A model generated the notes under the pieces. That model saw nothing but the letters and a program-made list of their open reading frames with translations, ran no database searches and was not told where the DNA came from. A DNA stretch of 51,701 nucleotides from assembly GCA_028822935.1 (NCBI GenBank), contig JAPKCM010000034.1:1-51701 (forward strand), written 5' to 3'. The position numbers were made by a program, and so were the translations under genes. Shown here piece after piece: positions 33,998-42,032 of this stretch (within the stretch, counting starts at the first letter, position 1; each line of letters opens with the position of its first letter). Source of the DNA: Akkermansiaceae bacterium. Lineage in GTDB: Bacteria > Verrucomicrobiota > Verrucomicrobiia > Verrucomicrobiales > Akkermansiaceae.

Positions 33998-36292
33998 TTA
34001 CAACTCGATCCGGAAGAAAAGGCGTTCCTCATTCTGGAATTCGAAAGGCAGCGGAAAGGTTACCGTGAGGTGGTCGACGTCATCAGGATTTTCATCGCGC
34101 ATCGCAGTGATATTGTCATCGATATCTGTTTCCCAATCAATCATGTCAGTCGAGATCTTGGCGATGTAAGTCGCAGTCCCAATCTTGCGCCAGGTTAGGG
34201 TCACCGTGCCGGCATCTTTGTCGTAGTCGATCCCGGTGATGCTAAGACCTCCTCCCGAGACTTCCCGTAGCACGACGGCAGCGAGAACTGCGTTGCCGTC
34301 TTCGATCACATCCGGGTTGTCGTCCAGCGCCACCCGGAAGGAACTGTCGGTGGCCGTGAAGGTATAGGTATACACCACCCCAAAGTCATCCTCGGCTTGG
34401 TTTGCGCCATTCGTTTCCAGTCCTTGGGCGAAGTCGTCGAGGACCAGAGTCAAGGGCTCAGCCGCAGTCCCCACCGAGACGTCGAAATTGCGGTCCGGTA
34501 ATCCCTGAAAAGGGAAGAAGCTTTCTTGAAAGACCAGCTGAAGCTGATACTCCTTGCCGGGCACGACGTCCAAGTCGAACGCCCAGTTCGAGTTGTACCA
34601 AACGGTATTCACAATGCTTTCCAAGGCGTCATCGTCAGCAGAGGAACCGTAGTCGGCACCATTGACACCACCCGGATTTGCGGTCGCATAATCGAATTCC
34701 AAGGTCTCCGCAGGGGTGGTGATGCCGACAGGTGGGTCGAACACGCTCGCAGCGGTGAACTCAACCCCTTGAACGGTCTGAGTTGGGCCTGGGCCCAGGT
34801 TGAAGGCGTAGACGATGTTGCCGCTCAGGTCGAGCCCCTCGCCAGCATCGCCGCCGGTGAACGGAGTAACTGAGGTTGGCACGATGTCCACCGTGGTGAA
34901 ACTCCATGTTCCGGAGCCGCTGATGCCCGCGAAGCTGTTGTCGGCGAGATCCTGAAAAGCGCCGGCCTCGATCTCGACATACAGGCCGGTCAGGGCAGGG
35001 AGAATGACGTTAGGCACGATCACGATTTGCGCCCCGCTCACCGTCACGTTTCCGGTGCTCACGTCGATGGTGTCCACCACTGTGTTATCATCGGCCCGCC
35101 GTATCACGATGTTTCCGGCCGCCTTTTGAACCTCCTCGTCGAAGGTAAACTCGAGACCGGAATCCACCGGCACGTCGGTGGCGCCGTTGGCCGGATCGTC
35201 TACAGTGCCGATGGTCGGTGCCGTCACATCGGTCGCGGCAGTTATAAAGCTCCAGATTGCGGCATCGGTGATTCCCATGAAACTGTTCTCGGCAAGATCC
35301 TCGATGGCCTCGGGGTCGATCTCCACATAGTAACCGGTGGAACCCGCCAGGGTGCTGCTGGGGTTAATCGTGACGCTCGCGCCGTTCAAGAGAAGATTCG
35401 TTGAAGTCGTGACGTCGAATGCCTCCACCACCGCCCCACCCGCGCTTTCCTTGATGGTAATATTTCCGGTGCCGAAGGCGACTTGCTCATCGAAGGTCAC
35501 CACCAGATCCGAAAAAATCGGCACCTCGGTGGCCCCGTTTGTCGGATCCAGGGTCGCGATGTTCGGAGGGGTCGTGTCGTCATCCAATGCTTCCAGAGTC
35601 ACGGCAGCGAGAACGGCGTTTCCGTCACCTATTTCCAGCAGGTTGTCGTCCAGCGCCACCCGGAATGAACTGTCGGTGGCCGTGAAGGTGTAGGTGTAAA
35701 CAAGCCCGGAGTCATCTCCGGCCTCATTCGCGCCGTTCGTCTCCGCGCCGAGAACCAAATCGTCGATGGCTAGGCTCAGCGTATCAGGCGATGCGGTCTC
35801 CACCGAGACGTCAAAATTGCGATCCTCCGTAATCTGTAAGGGGAAGAAACTCTCCTGGAGAATGAGCTGGAGCTGGTACCGGGTGCCGGGCGTGACCGCC
35901 AGGTCGAAGGTCCAGTTCGTATTATACCAAACGGAATTCACCACGATCTCCAGAGCGTCATCGTCAGCAGAGGAACCGTAGTCGGCACCATTGACACCAC
36001 CCGGATTTGCGGTCGCATAATCGAATTCCAAGGTCTCCGCAGGGGTGGTGATGCCGACAGGTGGGTCGAACACGCTCGCAGCGGTGAACTCAACCCCTTG
36101 AACGGTCTGAGTTGGGCCTGGGCCCAGGTTGAAGGCGTAGATAATGTTTCCGCTCAGGTCGAGACCCTCGCCAGCGTCGCCTCCGGTGAACGGAGTGAGT
36201 GTGCCAAAATTGACGGTGGAAGCGAATGTACCTTGGGTGGACGCCAGCATCGCAGCTGCGGCGAGGGAATAGCTTGTCTTGGATAATCTCAT
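33998..36292 (-). CDS. Exported protein with two malectin-like and two Ig-like domains
   Basis: A 764-aa protein. The ATG at 36292 gives a signal peptide (MRLSKTSYSLAAAAMLAS); the longer frame from 36427 would cross the 45-bp element. Domain order: malectin-like (TPFTGGDAGEGLDLSGN, DRNFDVSVET) at about 30-235; two Big_5/SbsA-type Ig domains (PPNIATLDPTNGATEVP and PTIGTVDDPANGATDVP) at about 240-460; a second malectin-like domain to about 690; and a C-terminal module ending LFFRIEL. Malectin-like folds bind sugars, so a cell-surface or secreted glycan-binding role is likely. There is no catalytic motif and no PEP-CTERM tail. The first and last domains share a 187-bp identical stretch. Confidence 0.82.
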   Translation of the reverse strand: MRLSKTSYSLAAAAMLASTQGTFASTVNFGTLTPFTGGDAGEGLDLSGNIIYAFNLGPGPTQTVQGVEFTAASVFDPPVGITTPAETLEFDYATANPGGVNGADYGSSADDDALEIVVNSVWYNTNWTFDLAVTPGTRYQLQLILQESFFPLQITEDRNFDVSVETASPDTLSLAIDDLVLGAETNGANEAGDDSGLVYTYTFTATDSSFRVALDDNLLEIGDGNAVLAAVTLEALDDDTTPPNIATLDPTNGATEVPIFSDLVVTFDEQVAFGTGNITIKESAGGAVVEAFDVTTSTNLLLNGASVTINPSSTLAGSTGYYVEIDPEAIEDLAENSFMGITDAAIWSFITAATDVTAPTIGTVDDPANGATDVPVDSGLEFTFDEEVQKAAGNIVIRRADDNTVVDTIDVSTGNVTVSGAQIVIVPNVILPALTGLYVEIEAGAFQDLADNSFAGISGSGTWSFTTVDIVPTSVTPFTGGDAGEGLDLSGNIVYAFNLGPGPTQTVQGVEFTAASVFDPPVGITTPAETLEFDYATANPGGVNGADYGSSADDDALESIVNTVWYNSNWAFDLDVVPGKEYQLQLVFQESFFPFQGLPDRNFDVSVGTAAEPLTLVLDDFAQGLETNGANQAEDDFGVVYTYTFTATDSSFRVALDDNPDVIEDGNAVLAAVVLREVSGGGLSITGIDYDKDAGTVTLTWRKIGTATYIAKISTDMIDWETDIDDNITAMRDENPDDVDHLTVTFPLPFEFQNEERLFFRIEL
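34626..34812. repeat. 187-bp identical internal repeat, copy 1
   Basis: Identical base for base to 35955-36141 (offset 1329), within the second malectin-like domain. The flanks diverge at once, including at synonymous sites, which points to recent gene conversion between the two domains. Confidence 0.9.
35955..36141. repeat. 187-bp identical internal repeat, copy 2
   Basis: Partner of 34626-34812, within the first malectin-like domain of the same gene. Confidence 0.9.
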
Positions 36293-36394
36293 GGTCGTGG
36301 TTTGTTGATACGTCAGGTTTGATCGAGTAAAACCAATCGAGGGACACGGGTTCATACGATACGCTAAGAACGCTAGCGCTGGATTCCGTCGGAG

Positions 36395-36439
36395 GGAATG
36401 AATTGCCGGGCCGTTTTTTATGAACAAATCCGACTTTTA
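36395..36439 (-). promoter_or_regulatory. Conserved 45-bp bipartite element, copy 6
   Basis: On the minus strand: AAAAGTCGGATTTGTTC, ATA, an 18-nt spacer, CATTCC. It lies 103 nt upstream of the malectin-like/Ig protein start and downstream of the terminator at 36502-36538, so this gene has its own promoter here. Confidence 0.75.
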
Positions 36440-36501
36440 CGGCTGCTCCGGATCGGGAATTCCCTTGGGGTTGAAGTCGGTGAGCGGTGCTGGACCCTGA
36501 A

Positions 36502-36538
36502 TAAAAAGGCCCGGCCCGCGCATTGGCGGACCGGGCCT
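36502..36538 (-). terminator. Rho-independent terminator after the PEP-CTERM gene
   Basis: On the minus strand AGGCCCGG pairs with CCGGGCCT around an interrupted inner stem (CCGC with GCGG), followed by TTTTTAT. It starts 20 nt past the PEP-CTERM stop and separates that gene from the next. Confidence 0.8.
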
Positions 36539-36557
36539 GAAATTCATCAACCTGTCT

Positions 36558-37325
36558 TCAGCGACGGCGACGCAGAATCGAACCAAGGAAGCCGAGTCCA
36601 AACAACACAATGGTGGACGGCTCGGGGATTTGCTCGGTGAGAACCACGCCAGCGAGAACGGCGTTTCCGTCACCGGTTTCCAATGGATTGTCGTCCAGCG
36701 CCACCTGAAAGGAGCTACCGGTGGCAGTAAAGTTGTAGGTGTAGACCAAGCCCTGATCGGCTCCAGCTTCATTCGCGCCGTTTGTCTCGAGCCCCAGTGC
36801 CAGATCGTCGACGGCAAGACCGCCATCCACGGAAATATCGAAATTGCGGCCCGCTGTTATTTGTAAAGGAAAGAAGGCCTCCTGGAGAATGAGCTGAAGC
36901 TTATATTGAATGCCGGGAGTGACAGCCAGGTCGAGCGTCCAGTTCGCGTCGTACCAAACCGTATTTACAATGGTTCCCAAGGCGCTGTCGTTCGCTGTCG
37001 CACCATAGTTGGCACCGTTGGCACCACCGGGATTTGCAGTGGAATAGTCGAAATGTGTAGGCGCGCTGGTGGTGAGCCCCGTGGGCGGAGCCCCAAAGGG
37101 CGCAGCAGCGAAGTCCACTCCCTGAACCGTCTGGGTTGGTCCTGGACCCAAGTTGAAGGCATAAATAATGTTCCCGCTCAGGTCGAGGCCCTCGCCGGAA
37201 TCGCCTCCAGTAAACGGAGTGAGTGTGCCCACAGAGACCGTCGAAGCGAACGAAGTAAGCGTGGCGGCCAAAAGGGTTGATCCTGCAAGGCACAGGGTGG
37301 TTTTTGTCAGATTTCTAGTTCTCAT
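36558..37325 (-). CDS. PEP-CTERM-anchored malectin-like protein
   Basis: A 255-aa exported protein. It has a signal peptide (TKTTLCLAGSTLLAATLTSFA), one malectin-like domain of the same type as in the 33998-36292 protein (TPFTGGDSGEGLDLSGN, LILQEAFFPLQ, RNFDISVDGG), and the sorting tail IPEPSTIVLFGLGFLGSILRRRR. The tail has all parts of a PEP-CTERM signal: PEP, a hydrophobic span and an arginine cluster. An exosortase elsewhere in the genome would process it and release it to the surface or matrix. The 45-bp element is 72 nt upstream. The sugar-binding role is inferred from the fold. Confidence 0.88.
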   Translation of the reverse strand: MRTRNLTKTTLCLAGSTLLAATLTSFASTVSVGTLTPFTGGDSGEGLDLSGNIIYAFNLGPGPTQTVQGVDFAAAPFGAPPTGLTTSAPTHFDYSTANPGGANGANYGATANDSALGTIVNTVWYDANWTLDLAVTPGIQYKLQLILQEAFFPLQITAGRNFDISVDGGLAVDDLALGLETNGANEAGADQGLVYTYNFTATGSSFQVALDDNPLETGDGNAVLAGVVLTEQIPEPSTIVLFGLGFLGSILRRRR

Positions 37326-37396
37326 TGTTTTTAGTGTTTTTTTGTTATTTCTAGTGCGTGAGCCAAGACCGATTGTAGGGAAGTATCCCGCCGGGT

Positions 37397-37441
37397 GGAA
37401 TGTACTGGCTTGGTGTATTTTATGAACAAATCCGACTTTTA
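37397..37441 (-). promoter_or_regulatory. Conserved 45-bp bipartite element, copy 7
   Basis: On the minus strand: AAAAGTCGGATTTGTTC, ATA, an 18-nt spacer, CATTCC. It lies 72 nt upstream of the PEP-CTERM protein start and 25 nt past the stop of the CotH/lamin-tail gene. Confidence 0.75.
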
Positions 37442-37466
37442 AATCGGCATCCGGATTCGCGCCTCC

Positions 37467-40400
37467 TCACTGCTGCTCAACACGAAGTCTGAGGAAATGC
37501 CGCACTCCGTCGCCTATCGGCGAAGTGAAGCGCACCGTGACCATGGCCCGGCCGTCACCAAAATTGACCTGGCTGACCGGTTCCATGTTGGGCGCAGCAT
37601 CAGTCCAGATGTTTAGATCAGCCGAAGCATCAATGCCGATGCTGGTGCCCTCGGCGCCGAGGCTGATCGGATAACTCAAGGTCAGGAGCGACTGCATGCT
37701 GCCGCCGATGTCGTAAGTCTCGAAGCTCATCTCTGGCGCGAGTGCCGGCAGACCGAGGTCGGAGCCGATCGCGTAATCGACGAGGTCGGCGGTGCCATTT
37801 CCATCGTCGTCCCTGAGCGGATTGGCCGGGAAGGGCACGAGGTCGGTTGCGCCGGGGTTTCCACCTAGGAGCGTGCTTGAGCGCCAGTTGGCGGCGATGT
37901 CCGGATCGGGGTTGGAGCCCGGATCGATCAATACGAGACTGTAACCCTCATCGGCGGCGGTCGGCCACGGAGCTGCGTCGTTGTAAGTGAACTCTTTGAT
38001 GGTGCTGTTAAGCGCATCCTCAAGCTTGATGGTCTCGCCATCATTGCTGAGGCGGGTGGAGTCGGCAAACACCCCGGCAACCGGGTTGTCGCCGCCGTGG
38101 GCCGTGGTGAAGGCGACCAGATCGCGAACCACGAGCACGCGCGCTCCGGGTGCGAGGCTTGTGACTGCGGAGCCAGTGAAGTCAAAGTCGATGCCGTTGA
38201 CGAATTTTACGCCGGTGAGGTCCAGCGTCACTGATGTGCTGATGTTGGTGAGCTCGATAAACTCCGCCAGAGCGTCGTTCGGATGATACATGATCTCGCT
38301 GACGACGAGAGACAACTGCGCTTCGGACGGCTCGGATGGCGTGAGAACAGTCGCCACAATCTCCGCGTCCGGCGCGACTAATTCGATGAGTTCGCCGACA
38401 TTGGAAATGTGGCCGTCGTAGTTCCCTTGCGAGAATAATTCCTGACCGCCGCTTGGTCCCGTGGCGCGGTCGAGAAATGTCAGGACATCAGGCGAAACGT
38501 AGAGCGATCCATTGGCCGGAATCACCGTGCCCGGCCGGAAGGTATGCTCGACGCCGCCGGTCAGTTCCCAAGCGGAAATATCAACCGCCGCACCATTGGG
38601 ATTGTCGAGGCGGATGTATTCCTCATCCTGATTGCCCGAGACGGGATTGAATTCAATCGAGCCGAAGTCGACCTGAGGATTACCGGATTGAGCATGCGGA
38701 ATGCCGGCCGCGTGGGCGTAATTCCCGACGTTGTCGATACTGTGCGTCACGTAGAGATGATTGCGCCGTGAGGCGACCTTGCTCTTGATGGAACGCGCGC
38801 TGGATGCGAGGCCGGAATCGTCCGGCTGAAGGAGCGCCGATAACTCGTCGAGCCGGGTCTCCAGCTTCCGCTCGGCAAGAGGTGTGCCCGGCGGTTGGAG
38901 CAACTCGTCCATCAGCGTGCGCAAACGCCGGAGGTACATTTCCCGGGTAACCGGATTGTCGCGGATCGCGTCGGTCAGGCGACTCCATTGTTCGTTGGAC
39001 TTCCCTTCCAGGTTGGCCCAGCTCGGATGGACATACTCACTGCTCCCAAGAAACGGGTGGGCTGTCGGGTCGCTTGAAGTCGAGATGAAGGCGAGGTTAC
39101 GGTCCCACGGGATCGGTTGCCAGCGGCCGGTCCCGTCGTTGTCGCGATACAGGAAAAAGTTGTGCGTTTCATGATCGTAATCGGAACTGATCACCGTGGC
39201 CGCCAGGTAGTTGATGACGGCTGCTACGTCGACGTTGTCCATCACATACTGGTTGCGATTCGGGTTGTTCTCATCCACGCCGGCGACGAGGGCATCGAGA
39301 TCCCACGTAGCGTCCCACTCGCGGGTGCGTTTGTTGTTGTTGTGGCGATAGAAGGAATACGAACGGTTCACCGGATGCGTGAGCGAGTTGAACATCTTGA
39401 ACATTGCGCCGTCGTCGTCCAGGCCGGTGCGCTTGAGCAAGACCCCGTCGACCTGATCGTAGAAGGTATCGACCCCGACAAAACTGCCGTTGCGGTGAAA
39501 CCGCATCGGGAACGACTGAGGCGCCGGGGACAGCGCGTCGTTGTAGAGTTCGTAGGCGATCATCTCGGCGATCTCACCACCGTTTGACCGTGTATTGAAT
39601 TTGCGCAGACGGGGCGCGTCGTCCGAATGGCGAAACTCAAAGCCGCGATTCATTTCAAACTTCAAGCCCGCGTTCGAACCACTGGCGCCACGCCCGTGGA
39701 CCCAGACGTTGTCGTAAAATTCGCCATCGAAAAAGAGCGAGGCCCGCGTTCCGGTGGTCGTCCCCACCGCCGAGGTGTTGGCCGTGAAATAATGGAGCAC
39801 AGGCAGCGAGGTAGGAACCGCGATATCGACCATCGTGCCAAGATACTCCGGCGTATTGAGTGGGTCGGCGAAAGGGGGCCACTTCGAGGTGTTGGCTTCG
39901 CTATCCGAAGCCGTGACGCGGTAACGCAGCATTTGTCCCGCCGAGGCGACTCCGCCCGGAATGGTCGCGCCGTATGCTCCATCGCCTGCCGCGCCATCTC
40001 CATGGGCTCCGTCGTCGAACATCGTGACACTCTCCTCGGCACCAAACATCGTGCGGTAGTGAAGTTGGACTTCATCGATGGCGTCAAAGGTTGGCGTGAC
40101 CCTTGCGGTGACCAATATGGGAGAGCTTGGTGCGAGAGCTGCGGTTTGCTCCGAGACGTGCGTGATGATGGGTCCGACGTCTGCAGTGACGGCGCCGTTT
40201 TGTGCCTCAGGTGTTGGGTCGGAAAAGTAGCGTTGCAAACCGGGAAGGAATCCATCTCCTCGATCGATCAATCGTGGCTGGATGAAAAAGTCGTCGTCGG
40301 AGGCCGAGGCATTGAGTCCCTGGATCGCGAGAACGTTTGTTCCGGTCAGCAACAAGGGAAGGTGCTGTGAAACGTCGATGATTTGAATCTCCTCAGCGTC

Positions 40401-41888
40401 TTCATTCGGGCGAACCCCATCAGCCGAACTGTTCCAGCTCGCGGCGCCGGTGACATTTCCGCGCGCGATCTCCTGTCCATTGAGGTAGGCGATAAATCCG
40501 TCGTCGTATGTCATCTCCAGAATGAGTTGAACGAGGGAAGCGGGATCGCTCACTTCGAATTCATAACGCAGGTAGGCCGAGGCATTGACTCCATGCATTT
40601 CAGCTTCCACGTCGAGGCCGATGCTGCTCGATCCCGAGGGAAGAGAACCACCGGAGAGGGTGGATATTTCGGCGGGAGTCAGAGCACTGTCCCAAAGCGA
40701 AAGATCATCGATTCTTCCTGCGAAGTGATTGCCGTAGGTGTTGAGGAAAGGCGCCCCGACGAGCAAGTCCGGACCACTGAATTCGAAGGGTGAGTTCACC
40801 GTGTTCTGCGCCACGCCATCAAGGTAAAGAGTGATTTGCCCGGCATCGGCAACGAGCGCGATGTGCTGCCATTGATTTGCCTGCAGAGCCCCATTGGCGC
40901 AGAGTCGCTGCCACCCGCCGCCACTCCAAACCCACATCGAGCCATCACCCGAGCTTCCATTGGGATCGATACCGACAGCGCCGCCTTGGGCGACTGGTCC
41001 GCTCGCCGGTGACAACAATCGACGGTCTCCCCCGCCCGCGCCGACGTCGGTGGGGTAGATCCACATCGCAATCGATCCGCCCGAGAGGCCGATGTTTCCA
41101 AGGTTCGCGGAGTCGTTGATGCCGTCGAATTCCAGGGAAGTTCCCGATCCAATTTCGCTTGGCACATTCGCATGAAATGTCGTGCCGCTGAGCACTGCGT
41201 CGGAGCCATTGCCCGTGACTTCGGTGGCGGCATTGTCGAGCGGCCAATAGCTCACGAGATTTTCAGGAAACTGCATGCCGCCTCCGACATCGAAACCAAC
41301 CCCTGCTGATCCCGTCGTCCATGAGGAATCGTCGAAAGGCTCCGCTCCGCCCGTCCAGGAAGTTCCCAGGGTGCCACCGGAAGGAATCAGGACGCTGGTG
41401 TCGGCATCGACATCGACCAAGACCGTTTCACTATTGTTCGCGACCAAGCCGTATGTGGTATTGGCGAACTGGGTGGGATAAGAAGCGAACTCGCTCGCAA
41501 CGCTCAAGTCCGGCTTCACGAGGGCGAGGTATTCGCCTCCGGTGCTCAGTTCGAAATCGGTATGAAGTTCCGAGCCGGTCAAGGCGCGATCCTTTTTAGA
41601 AGCGAAGACAGCGAGGAATCCGCCGGGCGCAATTTCGACTGAGGGAAAGGTCCACTTGTCGGGATTGCCGGCCTTGTCGGTGAGGTGCCAGCCCTGGAGA
41701 TTGAGCGTGGCGGCACCGGGGTTGTGAATTTCGATCCAGTCCGAGGAATGGCCGTCTTCATCGAGAAGTCCGCCGCGATTCGAAGCGAGGAATTCGGAAA
41801 TGACAGCCTGCCCGAAGCCTAGTCCAACACCGGCAACGAGGGCCGTGAAAAATATCAAGAGAGAGAATTGAATTCGGGAAAGGTGCAT
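37467..41888 (-). CDS. Giant exported CotH/lamin-tail protein
   Basis: A 1473-aa exported protein with a signal peptide (IQFSLLIFFTALVAGVGLG). Order: lamin-tail domain (VISEFLASNRGG, SDWIEIHNPGAATLNL) at about 28-130; LamG/concanavalin-like fold (VSYWPLDNAATEVTGNGSD) at about 210-400; a strand-rich part to about 550; CotH-type kinase fold at about 700-1000 (FKMFNSLTHPVNRSYSFYR, HETHNFFLYRDNDGTGRW, PIPWDRNLAFIS); a second lamin-tail domain (LVVSEIMYHPNDALAEFIE) near 1220; and an end module (FLRLRVEQQ). CotH proteins phosphorylate surface proteins, but the usual WDxD reads WDRN here. The 45-bp element is 46 nt upstream. Confidence 0.87.
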   Translation of the reverse strand: MHLSRIQFSLLIFFTALVAGVGLGFGQAVISEFLASNRGGLLDEDGHSSDWIEIHNPGAATLNLQGWHLTDKAGNPDKWTFPSVEIAPGGFLAVFASKKDRALTGSELHTDFELSTGGEYLALVKPDLSVASEFASYPTQFANTTYGLVANNSETVLVDVDADTSVLIPSGGTLGTSWTGGAEPFDDSSWTTGSAGVGFDVGGGMQFPENLVSYWPLDNAATEVTGNGSDAVLSGTTFHANVPSEIGSGTSLEFDGINDSANLGNIGLSGGSIAMWIYPTDVGAGGGDRRLLSPASGPVAQGGAVGIDPNGSSGDGSMWVWSGGGWQRLCANGALQANQWQHIALVADAGQITLYLDGVAQNTVNSPFEFSGPDLLVGAPFLNTYGNHFAGRIDDLSLWDSALTPAEISTLSGGSLPSGSSSIGLDVEAEMHGVNASAYLRYEFEVSDPASLVQLILEMTYDDGFIAYLNGQEIARGNVTGAASWNSSADGVRPNEDAEEIQIIDVSQHLPLLLTGTNVLAIQGLNASASDDDFFIQPRLIDRGDGFLPGLQRYFSDPTPEAQNGAVTADVGPIITHVSEQTAALAPSSPILVTARVTPTFDAIDEVQLHYRTMFGAEESVTMFDDGAHGDGAAGDGAYGATIPGGVASAGQMLRYRVTASDSEANTSKWPPFADPLNTPEYLGTMVDIAVPTSLPVLHYFTANTSAVGTTTGTRASLFFDGEFYDNVWVHGRGASGSNAGLKFEMNRGFEFRHSDDAPRLRKFNTRSNGGEIAEMIAYELYNDALSPAPQSFPMRFHRNGSFVGVDTFYDQVDGVLLKRTGLDDDGAMFKMFNSLTHPVNRSYSFYRHNNNKRTREWDATWDLDALVAGVDENNPNRNQYVMDNVDVAAVINYLAATVISSDYDHETHNFFLYRDNDGTGRWQPIPWDRNLAFISTSSDPTAHPFLGSSEYVHPSWANLEGKSNEQWSRLTDAIRDNPVTREMYLRRLRTLMDELLQPPGTPLAERKLETRLDELSALLQPDDSGLASSARSIKSKVASRRNHLYVTHSIDNVGNYAHAAGIPHAQSGNPQVDFGSIEFNPVSGNQDEEYIRLDNPNGAAVDISAWELTGGVEHTFRPGTVIPANGSLYVSPDVLTFLDRATGPSGGQELFSQGNYDGHISNVGELIELVAPDAEIVATVLTPSEPSEAQLSLVVSEIMYHPNDALAEFIELTNISTSVTLDLTGVKFVNGIDFDFTGSAVTSLAPGARVLVVRDLVAFTTAHGGDNPVAGVFADSTRLSNDGETIKLEDALNSTIKEFTYNDAAPWPTAADEGYSLVLIDPGSNPDPDIAANWRSSTLLGGNPGATDLVPFPANPLRDDDGNGTADLVDYAIGSDLGLPALAPEMSFETYDIGGSMQSLLTLSYPISLGAEGTSIGIDASADLNIWTDAAPNMEPVSQVNFGDGRAMVTVRFTSPIGDGVRHFLRLRVEQQ

Positions 41889-41933
41889 TGAATGTGATCT
41901 AAAAAACCACAGTACCTACTGATTCAGGATGAA

Positions 41934-41978
41934 GGAATGAATTAGCAAGGACCTATTCATGAATAAATCCGACATTCC
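41934..41978 (-). promoter_or_regulatory. Conserved 45-bp bipartite element, copy 8
   Basis: On the minus strand: GGAATGTCGGATTTATTC, ATG, an 18-nt spacer, CATTCC. It lies 46 nt upstream of the CotH/lamin-tail start and downstream of the DUF1552 stop. Confidence 0.75.
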
Positions 41979-42032
41979 ACAGGATCCTGCACCGCTCCAA
42001 GGGCGAGGATCGGCGCCGCTCCCCTCCAGGCA

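Noticed and set aside
6621-41978. Repeated element read as a CRISPR array or a transposon-like repeat
   Set aside because: The copies are kilobases apart, share one orientation relative to genes, and have no regular spacers, terminal repeats or cas genes.
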